A DNA stretch of 64,000 nucleotides, taken from NCBI GenBank assembly GCA_018907035.1, contig JACCIC010000028.1, positions 631,001 to 695,000 on the forward strand. The letters are read 5' to 3'. Shown here piece by piece: positions 12,473 to 24,639 of the stretch. A program made the position numbers and the translations under genes. Within the stretch, counting starts at the first letter, position 1, and each line of letters opens with the position of its first letter. Source of the DNA: Sycobia sp. Sy_11. Taxonomy: Eukaryota; Arthropoda; Insecta; Hymenoptera; Epichrysomallidae. Under the pieces are notes generated by a model. It made no database searches. It was not told the DNA's origin and saw only the letters and a list, made by a program, of their open reading frames with translations.

Positions 12473-13819
12473 TCCATCAGCCAATTCCACTTTCTAAGTA
12501 TTTTCTTTTTTTTTTACTATTTCTTAGGTTGCGCATGTTTTTCTTTAAGAAGTTACGCGATACATAAAATCAAAGTTATAATATATAGATTTAAGCCTGT
12601 AACTATAACGCCTCTGAACAGATTTGAGAATATTATGCAGAATTTTTTTTCAAATTTTTCACAAATTAAAGGACTTGTTGTTAATGTGTGAATATCAAGT
12701 GCAAATTTATGAATGGCAATCAATAGTGTCGCAAATCTATAAATTGCTATGTCTGTTCATGCGATACTTTTCGCTCTCTGTTCAGCAGTTGGCTATCTGA
12801 GATAACAGATGACCAGAAAGAATTCCAGATGTAACCATCCGGTATATGCCTTCAATGTATATTATATTAATTAACTATTTTTCACAAGTACACCGTGTGC
12901 TTCTTATCGCTCTTCATAAATCATTGAATAATCTTATTGCAAAATAAATACATACGTGACAATGGAGGAAGGCTACGAAGGAAGCACTTCAAATCAATCT
13001 ACCTCGGACATCCGAATATCCGAGGAATATAGATCTCAGTATTTTCCGCCAAAAAACCAAACAGTTTGCATTGGCCTATAAATCGCCAAAAAATCAGTGG
13101 GATTGAAAACTCTTATCTACAACTCGTGTCACGTTTAGTTTTAATTGAACGATAATCTGTTTCTATGTAATTATTTTAAAGTGCGTTATAAGAAAAAAAA
13201 AAGCACGCACGATCGAATCGTCCCATTGAATTTTCCAGCCAACGACTCGTCCGCGAATCTTACAAAGGTGTATACTTACGCAATTGCAGGCTAAATTTAG
13301 TTTTCAATTTAAAAAATTTCATTTCTTGCCAGCAGCCCGCAAGAGCAACCGAGAGATTACAACGAGGAAAGCTGAGATTCGCGCAGTAAAGTCGTAACGG
13401 TGTCGTCGACAAAAATAAAAAAAAAAATCATTTTGCTTAAGAATTGTTCCCCTTTTTTCTTAATTTTTCTTTCTTAATCATCAAATATCGTCTTGATTTT
13501 TTTTCATTATTTTTTTATTGCAAGAGTAATAAACCCAACAGCCGTAATATTCTAATATTCTAATTGAATTAAAATCTTAATTGAAACAATCAAAATGCAT
13601 TCGTTAGACAGCATTCGTGAATTGACCGACGTTGAGGTTTGTGCGTCCTGATTCATAGAACACCGTGTGAAAATTCGCAATCGTAAATCGACAATTCTCG
13701 GAATTCCTTATGCGGCAACGATACAAACCCGCTGCATTTATTGGGAGAGAAATAACAAAAGCTTCGGACAGTTATATAAAGCGACAGACGCGGAATACAT
13801 AGCAAATATATCTATGTAC

Positions 13820-13821
<2 letters not shown>

Positions 13822-13862
<41 letters not shown>
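13822..13862 (+). repeat. (TA)n, 41 bp
   Basis: After GTACAG, before CGTGACAG. Confidence 0.9.
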
Positions 13863-13863
<1 letters not shown>

Positions 13864-14594
13864 GTGACAGAATTCTGAAATAAAAAAGACAGCTGCAACG
13901 TCCCGGAATATCTTTGACAGTTAAAAGGCCAGCGGGAGAGGCTTCTCTCTCATCGTTTTACTTGCCGAACGATAAACTCGCCTCAAAGATCTCCTCCTCA
14001 CCCCCCTCCTCCTTGCTCTCACCCACCTATAGACACGGCGTCAGCAGATTTTCATCCTTGCAAACTTGCGCATGCCGCGTACCCCCACTCGAGCCTGTCC
14101 TTCTCCCCTTCCCAGACTTTCTCTGTCACTCTCTCTCTCTTCTCTCTCTTTCTCTCTCACTATCGTCCTGTCGCTCGCTTGCCCGCCCCCCCCGCATCAC
14201 TTATATATACTTTTTTTCCTGCAGGCCTTCCTCCCCTCCCTCCCTCCCTCCCGTCGCTCTCCTCTTGTTCACGTTCCAAGACCCAGATAAACAAAAATCG
14301 GAAAACGTTCAAGTTTCCTTTTGTTTTATAGCTTTATCGAGTTGGCCGCATAATGCGCGGGGGAGGGGTGATGGGGGTTGAGCGACGAGGCGAAACTGAA
14401 AAGAGGCGAGACGAGGAGGGCAAACGAGAGAGCGAGTGGAAGAGGGGGCAAAGCGGAGAATAATAAAGAAAAGGCGGAATTATAGAGTGTTTGGGATGCA
14501 AGAAGAACTGACCGTTTTATGAAACGAGAACGAGCCTTCGCGACTTGTAAGAGTTTAAGCTTTTTACGCGGATCTCGGAACAAAATTAAAATAA

Positions 14595-14597
<3 letters not shown>

Positions 14598-14658
<61 letters not shown>
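14598..14658 (+). repeat. (TA)n, 61 bp
   Basis: After AATAACTC, before TTAATACC. Confidence 0.9.
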
Positions 14659-14661
<3 letters not shown>

Positions 14662-15109
14662 ATACCTCTCTTCTCTGGAAGAACAAGCATACCCGCGATG
14701 ATAGACGGACACTATAATAATCCCTCCAGCAAAAAACCCGCTAATAAAGATCGCCGTATAAATTACACCCGATAGATACATACCTGCGAGTTATAAGAAG
14801 CATAAAAGTGAAGGAAAATAAATAAGTAGGCAGCGCGAGTTCTCGAATGATGTGCGTGAATCAAAGGTCGATGGAAAATTTTTTATACGCGCGCTTCCAT
14901 CGCTCCCTCCATCACCCTTCGTCTCCTCACCCCCCCCCCCCCGCCGCCGTTCCTAATATTAAGCATCTGACGCACGCAGGTCGCGCGCGGAGGGCTTAAA
15001 ACTATTTATGGGGCGTTAAAGGGCGATCTCGGCATAGGCGACAAAGTAAACGGCGTCCAAAGTATGTCGTATGTGACAGGTGTTATACATATATAGCGCG
15101 CTCCGGGGG

Positions 15110-15119
15110 TATATAAAAG
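15110..15119 (+). promoter_or_regulatory. TATA-like box
   Basis: TATATAAAAG follows CGCTCCGGGGG. It matches a TATA box well, but no initiator or transcript evidence accompanies it and a TATATA-containing stretch lies just upstream. Confidence 0.12.
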
Positions 15120-15299
15120 TATAGTGGAGGGACGTAAAAAAAAAAGAACCCTCCGCCCCCTCCCTCCCCGCCGCGGCCGCCTCCTTGCAATCACCACGCG
15201 GCAGAGTGAGAGAAAAAAAGGTTCGGTGAATATATGGACCGTCTTTTCGGCGCCGCGGTAAAATATCCTGAAATCCGAGGGAAGTTGGCTTTTTTTTTT

Positions 15300-16060
15300 T
15301 TGTCGTCGACGGGCTGATGGAAAATTTGGTTCTTTTGAAAGCGGTTATTATTTGCAACGATGTTAGGTTTTTGAAATCGAGCGCAGATAATTTTTAATTA
15401 TTTGTAAAACACAATGATGCATTGTTAAAGTCATCGTAACAAGCTTCCGTCGATCCTAATGTTTATTTTTCTTATATACCTCTTTCTGAGATGTGCTACT
15501 TTGCAAAATAACGCATGAAATCATCTTAAATTTTATATTTTTCAATAAATTACATTTGATTTTACCTAATTATGATGAGAGCCTAAAAAATACTATGGAT
15601 AGAAGAAATTTTTTTCCTGCAACTTTTCATAGTACTTATCAATCTGCTCATTGCATATTCATGATTCATCATATATTTTTCCATTTTTCCACATTACTCT
15701 CATGTGTGCAGTATAATCACATGTTAAAATTTGAATTGTCCACGTAACAATTACTTACTATAAGTAATACAAATTATCAAAACTTTAATAAAACAAAGTG
15801 TTTACTTTCATTTCGAACCGCTACTTTTGCAATGATGGAGCAACTATCGTAAAAGTACATGTACTTAAGTGCAACAATCGATAAAAATCACATACATTTC
15901 TAAGGGAGCATATAACGCGCGCATACGCTTAATTGCAAAATTTTTCAATTTCAATTTAAGAGAGGAAATTATAAGATAATAAAAAAAAATAGGTGGGAGC
16001 ACGAAACATATTATACGGGTATATCCCGTAATTTATTGGCCGCGGTCTACTAGCTGCTGA
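15300..16060. other. AT-rich unique DNA
   Basis: An 84-codon open frame at 15,493-15,747 is rich in Phe/His/Ile, as expected from AT-rich DNA, and is not credible. Nothing else seen. Confidence 0.5.
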
Positions 16061-16616
16061 AATATGACGTCTTTAACGCTCGTTCGTTAAGAAACCAGGC
16101 GGCGCAACAGCCTTTTTACGCGAGACGGACGCCCCGTGGAAAAGGAGAAAAGGAAGGAAGGAGTGGGGGAAAAATAAAAGAAAGTAAAAAGGAAAAAAGA
16201 AAGGGAAAAAGAAAGAAATGAAACGAGAAAGGGGAGAACGCGCTGAAACGTTAGCCCCGGCTCGGTGACGCCCCCGCCGCCCGCGCCGCCACAGCGGCAA
16301 AAATCGTAAAGGCCTAATACGCGACGGTGTTCGCGGTGAGGGGGAGGGGAGGGTGGGAGCTAATGGCCCGGTTTGGCCGCGCGCGCAATACGGAATTATA
16401 TTGCGGAAGGCGCGGTGCGAGAGGAGGACCGTTTCGGTAATGAAGCGGGACCGATGGCGAATCAGTCCCGCGTGTGTTATTTCGCCGAGTATTATAACCG
16501 CGGACGCGAGCTCGTCAAAAACCTTCCTTCTCTCCTCGCCTCTTATCGTCGTCATCATTATTATTATTCTTATCAGTATCATTGTATGCAAGTGTGTCGC
16601 GAGTGTATTACGTGCA

Positions 16617-16643
16617 TGTGTGTGTGTGTATGTGTGTGTGTGT
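16617..16643 (+). repeat. Interrupted (TG)n
   Basis: One TA interruption. Confidence 0.85.
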
Positions 16644-16783
16644 AGGTATATGGTTTGCAACGAAACGGGCACGCATGCTCGCTTTTATATATAGACATAT
16701 AGATATGTATATACGTATATTTAAAACAGGTTTCTTTAGTACACTCCCATGGCGGTCTATATTACAAATGTATATGTGTGTGC

Positions 16784-16784
<1 letters not shown>

Positions 16785-16826
<42 letters not shown>
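16785..16826 (+). repeat. (TA)n, 42 bp
   Basis: Follows a TG-rich stretch (TATGTGTGTGCG). Confidence 0.9.
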
Positions 16827-16827
<1 letters not shown>

Positions 16828-16918
16828 CATTCAGTAGAGCCTGGCTGCCGAGCGCGATCGCGATCGCGATAAGAATAAAAGCCGGGAGGAAATTTCAATT
16901 TCAACCTCTCTCACTCTT

Positions 16919-16923
<5 letters not shown>

Positions 16924-16976
<53 letters not shown>
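16924..16976 (+). repeat. (TA)n, 53 bp
   Basis: Only about 100 bases after the previous array; the spacer contains CGATCGCGATCGCGAT. Confidence 0.9.
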
Positions 16977-16978
<2 letters not shown>

Positions 16979-17132
16979 CGGCTGTAGCGGCATTTGCGTC
17001 GAGAGGCTGGAGAGGGGGGGGTGGAGAGGGGCTTCCACACCGGACTTGTGATAAGATCGCGAATGACTCCCAATGTGCAACTCTACCCTCTTTCTCTTTC
17101 ACTGATCTGTTCGTGAGCACGCGTATGTACCT

Positions 17133-17183
17133 CTGTGTGTGTGTGTGCGCGCGCTCGCGTGCGAGTGTGTGTGTGTGTGTGTG
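17133..17183 (+). repeat. Compound (TG)n/(CG)n
   Basis: TG runs with CGCGCGCTCGCG between them; a possible Z-DNA tract. Confidence 0.8.
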
Positions 17184-17255
17184 CGTGCATTTTCCTATAT
17201 GTAGAAGCGTGGAAAATCTCCAAGGCGTAGGCGGAGAGTAAGGGAGAGGAAGAAC

Positions 17256-17263
<8 letters not shown>

Positions 17264-17293
<30 letters not shown>
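17264..17293 (+). repeat. (GA)n, 30 bp
   Basis: In a purine-rich stretch. Confidence 0.88.
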
Positions 17294-17296
<3 letters not shown>

Positions 17297-17593
17297 AGCG
17301 GGGGAGGAAAATGCCTATGCCGCTGGTATAATCGGTCCATTATATGCGTAGCTCACCATGAGCGATTCTGCTCTTCTCTATCTCTCTGTCTCTTTCCAGT
17401 CCTCGATAGATGCACCGTCATATAATACCGTTATTTACGACACGGACTCCTCTCTTATGCGGGGAGCGCCTCGGTATCCTACTGATATATCAGATGCGCT
17501 TCCGATCGGCGACCGCGCACATCGCGCGATATATATACGCGTAGTATAATCTTGCGCGGCGTCTTCCATGAGCAGCGCTTGATCGTTGAGTGG

Positions 17594-17598
<5 letters not shown>

Positions 17599-17657
<59 letters not shown>
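17599..17657 (+). repeat. (TA)n, 59 bp
   Basis: Grades into TATGTATG and ACATACAT units. Confidence 0.9.
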
Positions 17658-17659
<2 letters not shown>

Positions 17660-17942
17660 ATATGTATGTATATATATGTATCTATATACATACATACATA
17701 ACACGCGCAGCGCGCGAGATTTCACCCCGGCGTTTACGCGCAGCGGAACGCGGCCTGCGCCTCGTGGAACATCATCGCGAGAGAGACGAGCCCCGCAGGG
17801 CAGATTCCCCTCCGCCCCTCACGGCGGGGCGCGATAACGAGCTCGCGGAGAAGATAATACGGAGAGCCGCGAGGATGCGATACGAACGCGTATATTACAT
17901 GGCGACCGGTGATTTTCGCTCGCGGCCGATGTGCGGGAGTAC

Positions 17943-17944
<2 letters not shown>

Positions 17945-17991
<47 letters not shown>
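17945..17991 (+). repeat. (TA)n, 47 bp
   Basis: Joined by CATGTCG to a TG array. Confidence 0.9.
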
Positions 17992-17994
<3 letters not shown>

Positions 17995-17995
17995 G

Positions 17996-17997
<2 letters not shown>

Positions 17998-18030
<33 letters not shown>
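17998..18030 (+). repeat. (TG)n, 33 bp
   Basis: Followed by CGCGCGTGCGTGTGCGCGCGCG, giving a long alternating purine-pyrimidine tract with the TA array before it. Confidence 0.9.
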
Positions 18031-18038
<8 letters not shown>

Positions 18039-18433
18039 CGTGTGCGCGCGCGTAAGCTTCGTAAAGGAGTTTACCGTTTCTGATAGTGCTCGAGTCATTA
18101 CAGAGCGAGGGGAACGGGGGGGAGGGGGGAAGCGCGGAGTCGAGAGCCCGAGAACCGCGAAATAACCGCGGATCTATGTATATAACGTACGATCGCGTAT
18201 CGTATCCTCCGGTTTTTTCTTCTGCCGATTCGCCCCTCCCATACCCACCGCCCGTGTATGTACAGTTTTCTGGTGCGATTTTTGCGGTAGAACGCGAGAC
18301 CGTGCGCGAACGAGCGCCTGGCGCCCTACTTTCAATCGCCCCGATTAAAATAGATCGCCGTGGCGCGCGTCGATCCGCATCCCGTCCCGGGGCGGTTTCG
18401 CGCGGCACGCCACGCGCAAAATATGCTACAACA

Positions 18434-18474
18434 TGTGTGTGTGTGTATGTGTACGTGTGTGTGTGTGTGTGTGT
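18434..18474 (+). repeat. Interrupted (TG)n
   Basis: Broken by TATGTGTACG; ends in AGGCGCGCGC. Confidence 0.85.
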
Positions 18475-18580
18475 AGGCGCGCGCACGCGTGTAAACGGTT
18501 GAGCGCAAACTTACATATCGAACGTATACGACTCGCGTATATTCGCGCTTTTTTACATACGTTACTTTTGCAGTCGACAA

Positions 18581-18584
<4 letters not shown>

Positions 18585-18635
<51 letters not shown>
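18585..18635 (+). repeat. (TA)n, 51 bp
   Basis: After GACAAGCTT, before GCAAATATG. Confidence 0.9.
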
Positions 18636-18638
<3 letters not shown>

Positions 18639-18889
18639 AATATGTATGTAAACGTAGATATATGCCAGGCGAATGAGAAAAAGAACTGGTTAAAGTCATT
18701 AATTAAACGTATACGAGAATATAACTATTTAGGGCGTTGCGAGATGAGCGCGGGCGATAACGCCCAGTCACGCTCCTGGAATGCGTATACGTATAAAAAA
18801 GACTTTTGTTCTCTAAATTTATAGGTGTATTATAAATGCGCAGATCAAGGGTTGCTACTTGGTTGTGGTGCATTCTGTTTTTTGTGCAA

Positions 18890-18893
<4 letters not shown>

Positions 18894-18943
<50 letters not shown>
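18894..18943 (+). repeat. (TA)n, 50 bp
   Basis: After GTGCAATAT, before ATGCCCGG. Confidence 0.9.
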
Positions 18944-18945
<2 letters not shown>

Positions 18946-19986
18946 GCCCGGTGTATTCGCGTATTGATTAAGACAAATTATAAAGGTCGCACTGCAGATA
19001 GCGTTGAATGGAAGTGGAGAATATATGTTTATGAACGGTGTGTTTTAAGCTTTAAAATTATTCCGGATAAAAGATATGTAAAATACGAATGACAAGAATT
19101 GTCGATTGAGGTAGACGAATATTCTTAATTACGATTTCAAGGAAATTGAAATGACAGTGCAACTCGTGTAAAATCCCCCAAAATAGGATCAAAAGACCAT
19201 TGTCAGTAACTTTGACATCGTTAGTATATTAAACGAGTTAGCGCATTGAAAGAAATTTAAACAATTTTGTTAATGGCGTGTTCGAGTAAATAAATTATTC
19301 TCTGATATATAACACTTAGGATATAAAATTATATAAAATAAAATCTAATATTCGTTCCGCATAAAGGACGTGTAAGCACGTTTAATATAGTAAGCAGCCT
19401 TAACATTTTCTTACCATACAAAATCTTTACTAAAGTGAATGGACGTTTCATGTTATATTATAAATATAATTCCGATAATGTAATTTATATTGGATCATTT
19501 ATTTATTCTAATTTTATCCTTAAAGCTACCTTGATAAACTGATTTAAAGACTTTCCAAGACTTTGGTGTATCGTTTATCTACATTTCTCAACAATAAATC
19601 CTTTAATAAAATTATCCGTATCATTCGAATAAAATTCCAGTGCATATAAGAACTTGCCCGTTTAACCGTACACGACTATTCCGCAGATAACGAAATTCCC
19701 CCGCCCCCCCCCATCCCAACCTCACCTTAGATTTTAATTGAATATTCTCTCCCATCGTGCAAAAACTCGCGGGGAGAATAATATCGGTCGATCCGGCTCA
19801 GAAATACCCGTATATATCTGAGAAATTTCGCAACGCCCGCAGCGCACGTGTCCGCCGATCGAAAATCCCGTCCACCGCGCGGATAACAAAAGAAGCCATT
19901 GTCCCGCGTATCCGATTATACCGTGCTCTATTAATTAGCCCAATACGTGCGCCGAGCATATTTACATCGGGCCCTGGGATACGTGT

Positions 19987-20010
19987 CGCCGCCGCCGCCG
20001 CCGCCGCCGC
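19987..20010 (+). repeat. (GCC)n trinucleotide repeat
   Basis: About eight units after ACGTGTC, in a GC-rich spacer between TA arrays. Confidence 0.85.
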
Positions 20011-20428
20011 CCGACGCCGGGATTGGCGAAAAATCGGTCGTTGGAAAAAAGAACGAAGAAGAAAAAACGAAAGACGAAAACGAGCAAGAAGAAAGAAAAG
20101 CACTTATCCGTTCACCGCCGCTACGAATATATGGGCGCGCGTACCTGGAAAACATATAGTTGGTCATGCGCGCCCGTACATACACGTATAGATAAAACGA
20201 GCGGCTCTCCATTCGGTATCCGCATAGGAGGCCGGACGCTCTAGCGCGGGCCGCAGGAAAGGCGCGGCCGCTGCGCGTATTTATACGGCCGCGGGCGCGC
20301 GGAAAAACGGTACACGTAGAGAGCGGCTCGCCTCGCGTCGTCGTCGCTGCTGCTCCGTATTAGAAAGATGTCGAGGGGATATAATACGAGGGGGGGGGGA
20401 GAGGCTCGACTTTCCGATATATGAATGT

Positions 20429-20432
<4 letters not shown>

Positions 20433-20478
<46 letters not shown>
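20433..20478 (+). repeat. (TA)n, 46 bp
   Basis: After GAATGTATAC, before GGTGCCG. Confidence 0.9.
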
Positions 20479-20480
<2 letters not shown>

Positions 20481-20921
20481 TGCCGATAAATCGGCAGGCC
20501 GATAAGGCTAATAAGGTGTATGGAGGACGATTGTTTCGTCGCGACTTCTATACAGAGGGTCGAATTTAAACCATTCCCCGTTACCCGTACGGGCCGCTCG
20601 ATCGCTCGCGATCTTTATATCGGCCTCGGATCGCGCGAGAAGCGCCCGAGCTCGCGGAACGATGTATATGGGCATTTGAATATGTTTTTTTTTTTTGCCT
20701 TACCCGCGGTTAGTACAGTTACTACATATACACGTATAGGCGTGAGCCTGGAGTCTTTCGACCGAGGGTAGTCGAGCCTGTCTTCGATCCTTGGCTTGTG
20801 GATATCTGCGCTCGGGGCGTGCTTTCTCGAATGCCGGAGTGCGCTTCCGGTCGAGCAAAGAGGCGCCTTAGCGGATCTATAATTCATATTTTACTCTTGA
20901 ATTTCCGACCTTCTTCGCTCG

Positions 20922-20924
<3 letters not shown>

Positions 20925-20979
<55 letters not shown>
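20925..20979 (+). repeat. (TA)n, 55 bp
   Basis: Ends the dense repeat block; followed by TTTAGGAG and an A run. Confidence 0.9.
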
Positions 20980-20982
<3 letters not shown>

Positions 20983-21099
20983 GGAGATTTTCTTTAAAAA
21001 AAAAAAAAATACTAAACAGGAAGATGCGTATAATACCATGGCGTACACAAGTGGGTTTGATATTGACGAGTCTACTTATCGTAAACACGGTTCGAAAAC

Positions 21100-22200
21100 G
21101 ACCCTACATAACTCCGATGGGCGGAAGATATCACCAGCAGTATTAGTGGCAAGATCCTAAAGTAGCAGATTTTAGCCGAACCTTTCCTATCAGTCGAGGA
21201 TCAGTTTCCGTTTGGATTGGAAGCCTGAGAAAAAGTTCCCAGAATAGTAGATCGAGTACTCAAAGAATTGCAATTTGATTGTAAGGCATCCTAAAAAAAA
21301 ATTACAAAAATTGACAAAATTTCAGAATTTAAGCTGCTTTAGGATTATGCTGATCGACATCGTTCATTATAGATGGAATCAGTGGATGTGAGAAATGTAT
21401 AGTATACGGCAGAAACTAGTTGTAGCATGAGTTTGAAAGGCTAGGTAAGCTAAAATTCCATATAATGATTCTGTGCGAAGATGCGTTAAACCAAAATTTT
21501 GATAATGAATAATAAGGGATATAATCTTTACAAATGATGATAAAATGATTAATGTAACTGTTAGATCTGGATGCTTACATGGAGGGTGATTTTTCTTTTT
21601 CTAGAGCATCTGGACATGAAGAAGCGATTACATTGCCTCTAAATGATGGGCTATACTCAACGTGGATCCAATGTTTATCATAATGCATGGATCGTTCCTC
21701 GTCACTTTGACGAGTATTCAAAGTGATGCATGAATTTATGAAGTTAAGCTCGCAATGTATCCTATTTCGATCGAAATAGTAACTTTTACGATGGAGCACA
21801 CAAATACGACAAAAACGGCTCCCGAGAAATGATTTACCAGGTGTCAGGATTAATCTTTACCGATAATGTCAGGTATCCTGGCCTTATTGTCGAATCTAAT
21901 TATCTAATATTAATCTATGAAATAAAAAAATTAATGAGTTGAAAGAGGTACACAGTCATAGTCAACTGCCGTGTATACATCCATGGGACACTTTGCATAT
22001 GGCAGAAAATAGAAAGTTAGTGTAAACGTGCTGGAGCGAGTATAAGTGAATGTAAGAATATAGACAAAGGCTGTCGTTAAACTATCGGGTTGGTAGGTGC
22101 ACTTATAAGACACCAAGATATCAAGCGAATTGTTCATATTTCACAAGAAGTATCAGGAAGAACATCAGGCCTGATAAGAGTAATTTAATAACAGTATTCG
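21100..22200 (+). pseudogene. Possible decayed Tc1/mariner-type transposase
   Basis: Read on the plus strand with stops and shifts, 21,165-21,440 gives a pattern like the end of a Tc1-like DNA-binding region and the start of its catalytic domain. There is a VDRVLKELQ-like stretch, a basic linker, a DYADRHRSL block, and YTAETS where such proteins have a (W/T)DE(S/T) motif; the expected first Asp would be at the Ala codon 21,409-21,411. Near 21,871-21,900 RYPGLIVESN recalls the conserved (S/Y)PDLNPIE block. Spacing between the two is somewhat long for the family. There are many stops and no terminal inverted repeats that I can see. This is a judgement by eye and may be wrong. Confidence 0.22.
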
Positions 22201-22399
22201 AACAAAATACATATACCAAGTGTTAAAGAATTAAAAGGATTTCTCTTTCACCTAAGCTTAATATAGGTGAATAGATAGGTAATGACTCAATATAGTTGAT
22301 ACCATAGGTAAGAGGATAAGGCACGAATGACTCCGAGTTTCTGACCCCCTACACTGAATGCCTATGACGGTATATCAAAGGGATTACAATGAGATGATG

Positions 22400-23640
22400 A
22401 TGATTGTTTATGTTAATCTTTATTTTTTACCACTTGTATTGCCAGTAACAATAATAATTATTAGTTAAAGTTAGTATAGTAAATTTAACGGAAATCGGAT
22501 CGGTGAAGCTGTATTCGAAGAATATGGTCTGTTTCTGCTCATTAAATTTTCGCTTTAAGGAGATTTAGGTCACGATATTTATTTAAGCAATGGCATTACT
22601 GCCAGAAAATTAAAACAGCGCGTAAACGCGGCGAGTCAATATTTAAAATATTTGTTTAATTACCATAAAAATTAGTAGTTGTTAACCTATTATTATTATT
22701 ATTAGGCTGTGAAACATGAATATATACACATTTTTTTTTCAGAAATTTGTATCAGCTACAATCACGTTTGTTAACGAGTCTTAAAAATATTGGTTTAGTA
22801 TATTCAGTGTATATATATAAATTTTTTCTCCATTTTTTGTAACTTTGAACATAATCTCATAATGATATAATTTTGAGAAACTTAAAACCCTTAGCATAAT
22901 CTTGGCATATAATCTTTTAACGCAATGAATGATATCATAGCGTACATTTTAGATTGAGTATTTCTGACTAATTGAATGTGTTATTTTGATATTTTTCAGA
23001 GATAATGTATTTGTGAATTTCGAGAAAGAATGAGAACATATAATTCTTGAGCTATATTAATGCTCTTACGTATATTTTATATAAACAATTGAAATTTAAT
23101 AAAAGATCTATCACGATTAGAGAAAACATTATTTACGACACAGTTTCAGTGATAAGTTTCCTACACGTTCTCTACAAAGACTATAACATATTTTTTCATG
23201 ACGTTCTCTGCCCTCATAAACACAAAAGATAATATTATTTTAACTGTCAATGATTTCTGTATTTATGTAAGCATCGGAACTACTAAATAAATCCGATTAT
23301 TTCGTATTGAACAGGAATTGCACTTCACATAAAAACCTTTTTAATTGCTGTAAAAGAAAAAAAGTATATCATTCAGACAGGAATTCCTGTTTAATAAGTA
23401 AGTCTATTAAATATTATTCGGATTTTGCAGCTGCTTTTCTGAAATCTTTCAATAATTCGTTTTTTCTTTTTAATTTAATATTTTATTTATACGTCCGACT
23501 GATTCAAGAGGAAGCTGTAATGATAAATATTTTATGCCCCTTGACATTAGCAAATGTTTTGCCGATATTACGTTGTTCCAAGCAATCGCAATTGCAACAC
23601 CTGCAAAAGTGCATGCCGCGCATCATTGCAGATAGGTGAT
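22400..23640. other. AT-rich unique DNA
   Basis: A strong acceptor-like TTTTTTTTTCAG near 22,741 opens only a 13-codon frame. A 110-codon frame at 23,307-23,639 is unrecognised and lacks flanking splice support. No repeats. Confidence 0.45.
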
Positions 23641-23935
23641 AAAAAGATGAAAAATGACGCGGTTCTGATTAGCTCGCTTTAACGAAAATGATCCTCGGCA
23701 AACGAGCGATAAGTTGCGCGGAGAAAATCTCGCGAGAAGATATTTAGCGAGGGAGTTAGGAGAGAGGAGGGGGGAAGGGATCGAGGTGAAAAACAATAAC
23801 GCAGTCCTCCCCCGCCGTAATTGTTAGGAAAGTTAATTACCCGCTAAGAGAAATGTGGCGAACGAGCGCTTAGGAGGAGATAGGGGGTAAGGAAGCAGGG
23901 AGCGAAGAACTTATTTGGGGTAGACGTGTGCGCAA

Positions 23936-23938
<3 letters not shown>

Positions 23939-23982
<44 letters not shown>
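23939..23982 (+). repeat. (TA)n, 44 bp
   Basis: Starts after GCGCAAG; ends at CACGCTCGAGCG. Confidence 0.9.
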
Positions 23983-23985
<3 letters not shown>

Positions 23986-24140
23986 GCTCGAGCGTGTGTG
24001 CGCGCACGCGTATGCGAGAATGCGCTTGCTCACTTTTCCAGCTCCGATGCCCCGCCGTTCCTGCGGAAGCGGACGTCGACAACGGAGACGAGAAGAAAAA
24101 GTATACATCATACGGGGGGAAGAGTGAAGAGATATATAGC

Positions 24141-24164
<24 letters not shown>
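24141..24164 (+). repeat. (TA)12
   Basis: Short; runs into CACACA. Confidence 0.88.
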
Positions 24165-24174
<10 letters not shown>

Positions 24175-24303
24175 AAGCAAAGACAACAAGCAGCTGTGGC
24201 GCGAGGGAGGGAAACAAGGGGTCGCGCGAGATCTTGAGGAGGGGGGCGGGAGTCGCGCACGGATGCGCCATATACAAGCGCAGGAGGAAGACGGAACTCC
24301 CAA

Positions 24304-24340
<37 letters not shown>
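24304..24340 (+). repeat. (ACG)n trinucleotide repeat
   Basis: About 12 units between CAAG and AAGGAGTGG. It gives poly-Thr, poly-Arg or poly-Asp frames that are not genes. Confidence 0.9.
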
Positions 24341-24341
<1 letters not shown>

Positions 24342-24413
24342 AGGAGTGGCGGGGAGGGACACGTCGCCGTTGTACCCGCGCGCATCAGCGATCCGAAAAT
24401 TTATTCGAGCACC

Positions 24414-24416
<3 letters not shown>

Positions 24417-24462
<46 letters not shown>
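24417..24462 (+). repeat. (TA)n, 46 bp
   Basis: Runs into CACACACA. Confidence 0.9.
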
Positions 24463-24470
<8 letters not shown>

Positions 24471-24595
24471 TTTCCTATTCTCTCTATAGGTTAATTCGAT
24501 TGTTATACATTGCGATAACGGCGAATTTAGGTAGCTAACGGTAAAGCGACAATTATTCACCTGAGTATTATTGTTATCTCCTTCCGTAGGATGTG

Positions 24596-24599
<4 letters not shown>

Positions 24600-24630
<31 letters not shown>
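24600..24630 (+). repeat. (CT)n, 31 bp
   Basis: Last array before a unique AT-rich stretch. Confidence 0.9.
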
Positions 24631-24632
<2 letters not shown>

Positions 24633-24639
24633 AAAGAAT

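Larger units (their letters stand above)
10400..13800. other. Unique DNA, CNE-like at 10.42-10.66 kb
   Basis: The first 250 bases are GC-balanced unique sequence, with TTAATGG, TAATTTAACG and TTGGCTAATTTG blocks. The remainder is AT-rich with one TA array at 12.4 kb and the weak terminal-exon pattern at 11.08 kb. No other gene signal. Confidence 0.45.
13860..15300. other. Mixed pyrimidine-rich and unique DNA
   Basis: C/T-rich on the plus strand at 13.98-14.27 kb, including an acceptor-like TTTTTTTCCTGCAG near 14,224 with no matching donor. One TA array near 14.6 kb, a C12 run near 14,930, and a TATA-like site at 15.11 kb. Confidence 0.45.
16070..20990. other. Dense microsatellite block with CpG-rich spacers
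   Basis: Eight TA arrays, four TG arrays and one GA array lie in about 5 kb, separated by CpG-rich unique spacers (17.7-17.9, 18.1-18.4, 20.1-20.4 kb). An AT-rich gap at 18.95-19.7 kb has no features. Open frames of up to 250 codons here are translated arrays joined by chance frames. Confidence 0.5.

Noticed and set aside
17734..18486. A 250-codon minus-strand open frame
   Set aside because: Built from TG, TA and CG arrays (THTH, YIYI) joined by chance frames; no start context or motif.
21152..21160. TGGCAAGAT, the 5' end of miR-31
   Set aside because: Nine-base chance match without a hairpin.
22318..22326. TAAGGCACG, the 5' end of miR-124
   Set aside because: Only nine bases match; no hairpin partner upstream or downstream.
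24304..24340. Poly-Asp/poly-Thr coding tract from (ACG)n
   Set aside because: Frames on either side extend into TA arrays; no gene surrounds it.
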